A stretch of DNA of 39,916 nucleotides from a virus, in IMG/VR virus record IMGVR_UViG_3300005589_000752, positions 1-39,916 of that record; one strand, written 5' to 3'. A program made the position numbers and the translations under genes. The notes beneath the pieces were generated by a model. That model was given only the letters and a program-made list of their open reading frames with translations. It searched no databases and was not told the DNA's origin. Shown in pieces: positions 38,213 to 39,916 of the stretch; position 1 is the stretch's first letter, and the number at the start of each line of letters is the position of its first letter.

Positions 38213-38266
38213 GTGAAAACGGCACTTAAATATTGGCAACAATTAAAGGAGGCACCGCATTGTTAA
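38213..38266 (+). CDS. Possible 17-aa leader peptide
   Basis: GTG start 8 bases after GGAGG, encoding MKTALKYWQQLKEAPHC. It directly follows the structured element, and the out-of-frame ATG at 38211 is followed at once by TGA. Within it lies AAAGGAGG (38245-38252), a strong ribosome site whose nearest start would be TTG at 38260 (28 codons) or ATT at 38259, not an ATG. It could be a regulatory leader peptide. Confidence 0.35.
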   Translation: MKTALKYWQQLKEAPHC

Positions 38267-38303
38267 CAACTTACTACACTATTAAACTGAAGGACACTAC
38301 CAT

Positions 38304-38543
38304 ATGGAAGTCAAAATACAGATCGACAACAATACTCTTGTGCTGATTGAAGATGGGTGCTATGTACATACGCTATCAAATGACGAGGACATCCTGACAT
38401 TGTGGGATGATCTTCCCCAATACATGCTGGTTCGTGTTGAGCTAATGCTACGCTACGCACGGACAGTGACACCTGACTACTTAAGGAGTGATAACCATGA
38501 GCCTCAAAAATCTTGGAACTGTGATCGAGTGGATACGCAATAA
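38304..38543 (+). CDS. Small acidic protein ahead of the regulator
   Basis: A 79-aa acidic protein (MEVKIQIDNNTLVLIEDGCY) with AAGGA about 10 bases before the ATG. It overlaps the wHTH regulator gene by 47 bp in another frame, an unusually long overlap. Candidates include an excision or antirepression partner, but there is no supporting motif. Confidence 0.65.
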   Translation: MEVKIQIDNNTLVLIEDGCYVHTLSNDEDILTLWDDLPQYMLVRVELMLRYARTVTPDYLRSDNHEPQKSWNCDRVDTQ

Positions 38544-38832
38544 CCTGGACCCCGAAATAAACATCCAAAAGATCGACTTGTTAATTAAGGTATCCCAGAA
38601 TGAGGGTATAGGACAGCAAGACCTGGGCAAACTGAGTAACTTAGCATCGGGCAGTGTGTCCAGGCACCTCATGAAGTTGGGCACCTATTATGATAGAAAA
38701 GCAGAGCGTGAGATGGGACTGGGACTGATCATTCAGACCCCCAACCCTATGAATAGAAGACAAATGTCCGTGTACATGAGCACCAAGGGCAAACAAACCA
38801 TGCAAATATTAGAGGGGATATTAGATGCTTAA
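38497..38832 (+). CDS. Winged helix-turn-helix regulator (MarR-like)
   Basis: A 111-aa protein with the MarR layout: a helical N-terminus, then IDLLIKVSQNEGIGQQDLGK and LSNLASGSVSRHLMKLG as the helix-turn-helix, a wing around NPMNRRQMSVYMSTKGKQ, and a C-terminal helix. AAGGAG is well placed before the ATG at 38497. It overlaps the integrase gene by 8 bp, so regulator and integrase are co-expressed. It is the best candidate for a lysogeny regulator that could bind the operators near 34.87-34.91 kb. Confidence 0.8.
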   Translation: MSLKNLGTVIEWIRNNLDPEINIQKIDLLIKVSQNEGIGQQDLGKLSNLASGSVSRHLMKLGTYYDRKAEREMGLGLIIQTPNPMNRRQMSVYMSTKGKQTMQILEGILDA

Positions 38833-39916
38833 GAAGCTGGAGAAGGGTTTATATAGGTACTTTGACAGGCAAGGCCGTGAGGGTAAGATTGTTATGCAGT
38901 TCAGGTACGGAGGTTTTCGTATCAAAGAGTCTACCAATGAACATGACATTGTTGATGCCAGGAAAGTCATGCTTAAGAAGAGGCTGGAGATCGACGCATT
39001 GCAGGAGCAGATCGTTGACCTTGAGATGTTCGGTGAGGATATCAAACTGTCCGAGGCACTTGATACATTCCGTGGCAACCAATGGGCTGGAGACACCAGT
39101 CACTGCCGGGATAGCATCGCCAGGATGGAGAAGATCATTGCCTTTCTGGATGATCCAAGGTGTGTTGACCTGACCCATGGTTCAATCCGTAAGCTGAAGC
39201 AGCACTTAAGCAGCACGGACATAGGCACCGAGGACAGCCCAAGGTATCGGACCCCCACTACTGTCAATCGGTTCATGACAAGCCTTAAAACGGTACTCAA
39301 GGCAGTCATGGAGGATGGCCTGATCCCGAAGCTACCCAAGTTTGTGATGGCATCGGAGAAACAATACAGGCGTGACCGTTTGATAGCAGAGAATGAGCTA
39401 CGCATGGTCAAGGTTCTTCTATCAAGGCGTACCAGGACACAGCGATCAACCGATATGCGCCACCAAGTAGCTGATGTGTTGACCATCGCGTGGTACACCG
39501 GGATGCGGATCGGTGAGATCTTGGCTCTTCGTCCTATCCGTCACCTGGATCTGGATGGTCGATCAATTAAGATCACTGCCGACATCGCCAAGGGTAAATC
39601 AATCAGGACCGTACCCATGCATGACAAGGTGTGGAAAATCCTGAGCATGACCGTACCAAATGCCGAGGGTATCCTGTTCGACTTCGATACAAACTTTGTG
39701 GATAAGGTCTGGAGGTTTGCACGTAAAGAGATGGAGGTTGCTGATAAAAACTTCGTGCCCCATGCTATCCGACACACCGTAGCAACTGACTTATTGAAAG
39801 CTGGCGTACCCGTGACCAAGGTTCAAGCATTGCTCGGACATGAGGATGTCACAACCACTATGATCTACACCCACATGGTGGCTGAGGACGTTCGATCGGA
39901 CCTCCTTTGTCGGTAA
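38825..39916 (+). CDS. Tyrosine recombinase / integrase
   Basis: A 363-aa tyrosine integrase with the full catalytic set: R228 in TGMRIGEILAL, K256/K258 in AKGKSIR, H313-x-x-R316 in HAIRHTVATDLL, H339 in LLGHED, and the nucleophile Y348 in MIYTHM. An N-terminal arm-type region (residues 1-about 80) and core-binding helices precede the catalytic domain. GAGGGG is 8-9 bases before the ATG. The stop codon is the last base of the window. Integration of phage DNA at an attP site is expected; attP is not identified, although tRNA-derived sites are common and the tRNA region at 33.7 kb or the 38.0-38.3 kb gap are candidates. Confidence 0.95.
   Translation: MLKKLEKGLYRYFDRQGREGKIVMQFRYGGFRIKESTNEHDIVDARKVMLKKRLEIDALQEQIVDLEMFGEDIKLSEALDTFRGNQWAGDTSHCRDSIARMEKIIAFLDDPRCVDLTHGSIRKLKQHLSSTDIGTEDSPRYRTPTTVNRFMTSLKTVLKAVMEDGLIPKLPKFVMASEKQYRRDRLIAENELRMVKVLLSRRTRTQRSTDMRHQVADVLTIAWYTGMRIGEILALRPIRHLDLDGRSIKITADIAKGKSIRTVPMHDKVWKILSMTVPNAEGILFDFDTNFVDKVWRFARKEMEVADKNFVPHAIRHTVATDLLKAGVPVTKVQALLGHEDVTTTMIYTHMVAEDVRSDLLCR

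Noticed and set aside
1-39916. CRISPR arrays, insertion sequences and rRNA genes were looked for.
   Set aside because: No regularly spaced repeat-spacer structure, no transposase-like protein, and no rRNA-like sequence was seen.

Overview
The window is an essentially complete genome of a T7-like podovirus (Autographiviridae-type) that also encodes a tyrosine integrase. Every convincing gene is on the + strand. It carries a single-subunit RNA polymerase, T7-order replication genes (gp2.5-like SSB, gp3-like endonuclease I, gp4-like primase-helicase, gp5-like DNA polymerase, gp6-like exonuclease), and T7-order virion genes (portal, scaffold, capsid, tail tube A/B, internal proteins gp13-16, tail fibre, small and large terminase). 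The host cannot be named from sequence. The T7-type architecture, M15 endolysin and sigma70-like promoters suggest a Gram-negative, probably proteobacterial, host.

Layout. 1-2.8 kb: RNA polymerase, a strong terminator and candidate phage promoters. 2.8-15 kb: DNA metabolism genes interleaved with many tiny ORFs, a BRO-type antirepressor, a nucleotide kinase, a 3TM holin candidate, an M15 peptidase endolysin and an ATP-dependent DNA ligase with a WGR-like N-terminus. 15-33.5 kb: morphogenesis genes, with a terminator after the capsid gene and another before the large terminase. 33.5-35.2 kb: a 1.7-kb non-coding stretch with a phage promoter, two abutting tRNA genes (His, Tyr), short repeats, heptamer repeats like those at T7 ends, and tandem host promoters with inverted-repeat operators. 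35.2-38.8 kb: small early genes, a candidate structured RNA and a winged-helix regulator. 38.8-39.9 kb: integrase, whose stop codon is the last base of the window.

The first base is the RNA polymerase ATG and the last is the integrase stop, so the record looks rotated. By T7 logic the packaged ends should lie in the 33.5-35.2 kb non-coding region. Early transcription would start from the sigma70-like promoters near 34.8 kb and 37.8 kb and run through the small early genes, regulator and integrase into the polymerase gene. The polymerase would then read the replication and structural blocks from repeated promoters sharing a TCTAC core (about 2.7, 15.0, 18.0, 33.5 and 35.2 kb, perhaps 26.7 kb). 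Integrase, wHTH regulator, BRO protein and operator-like repeats point to a temperate lifestyle, although no obvious CI-type repressor is seen.

Most notable second-look items: a candidate three-way-junction RNA followed by a tiny leader ORF just upstream of the regulator/integrase genes; the overlapping tRNA pair; a duplicated fragment of the helicase gene; CATTAGG heptamer arrays near the inferred genome ends; a WGR-ligase fusion; a collagen-like tail fibre; and a DNA polymerase that seems to lack the thioredoxin-binding insert.
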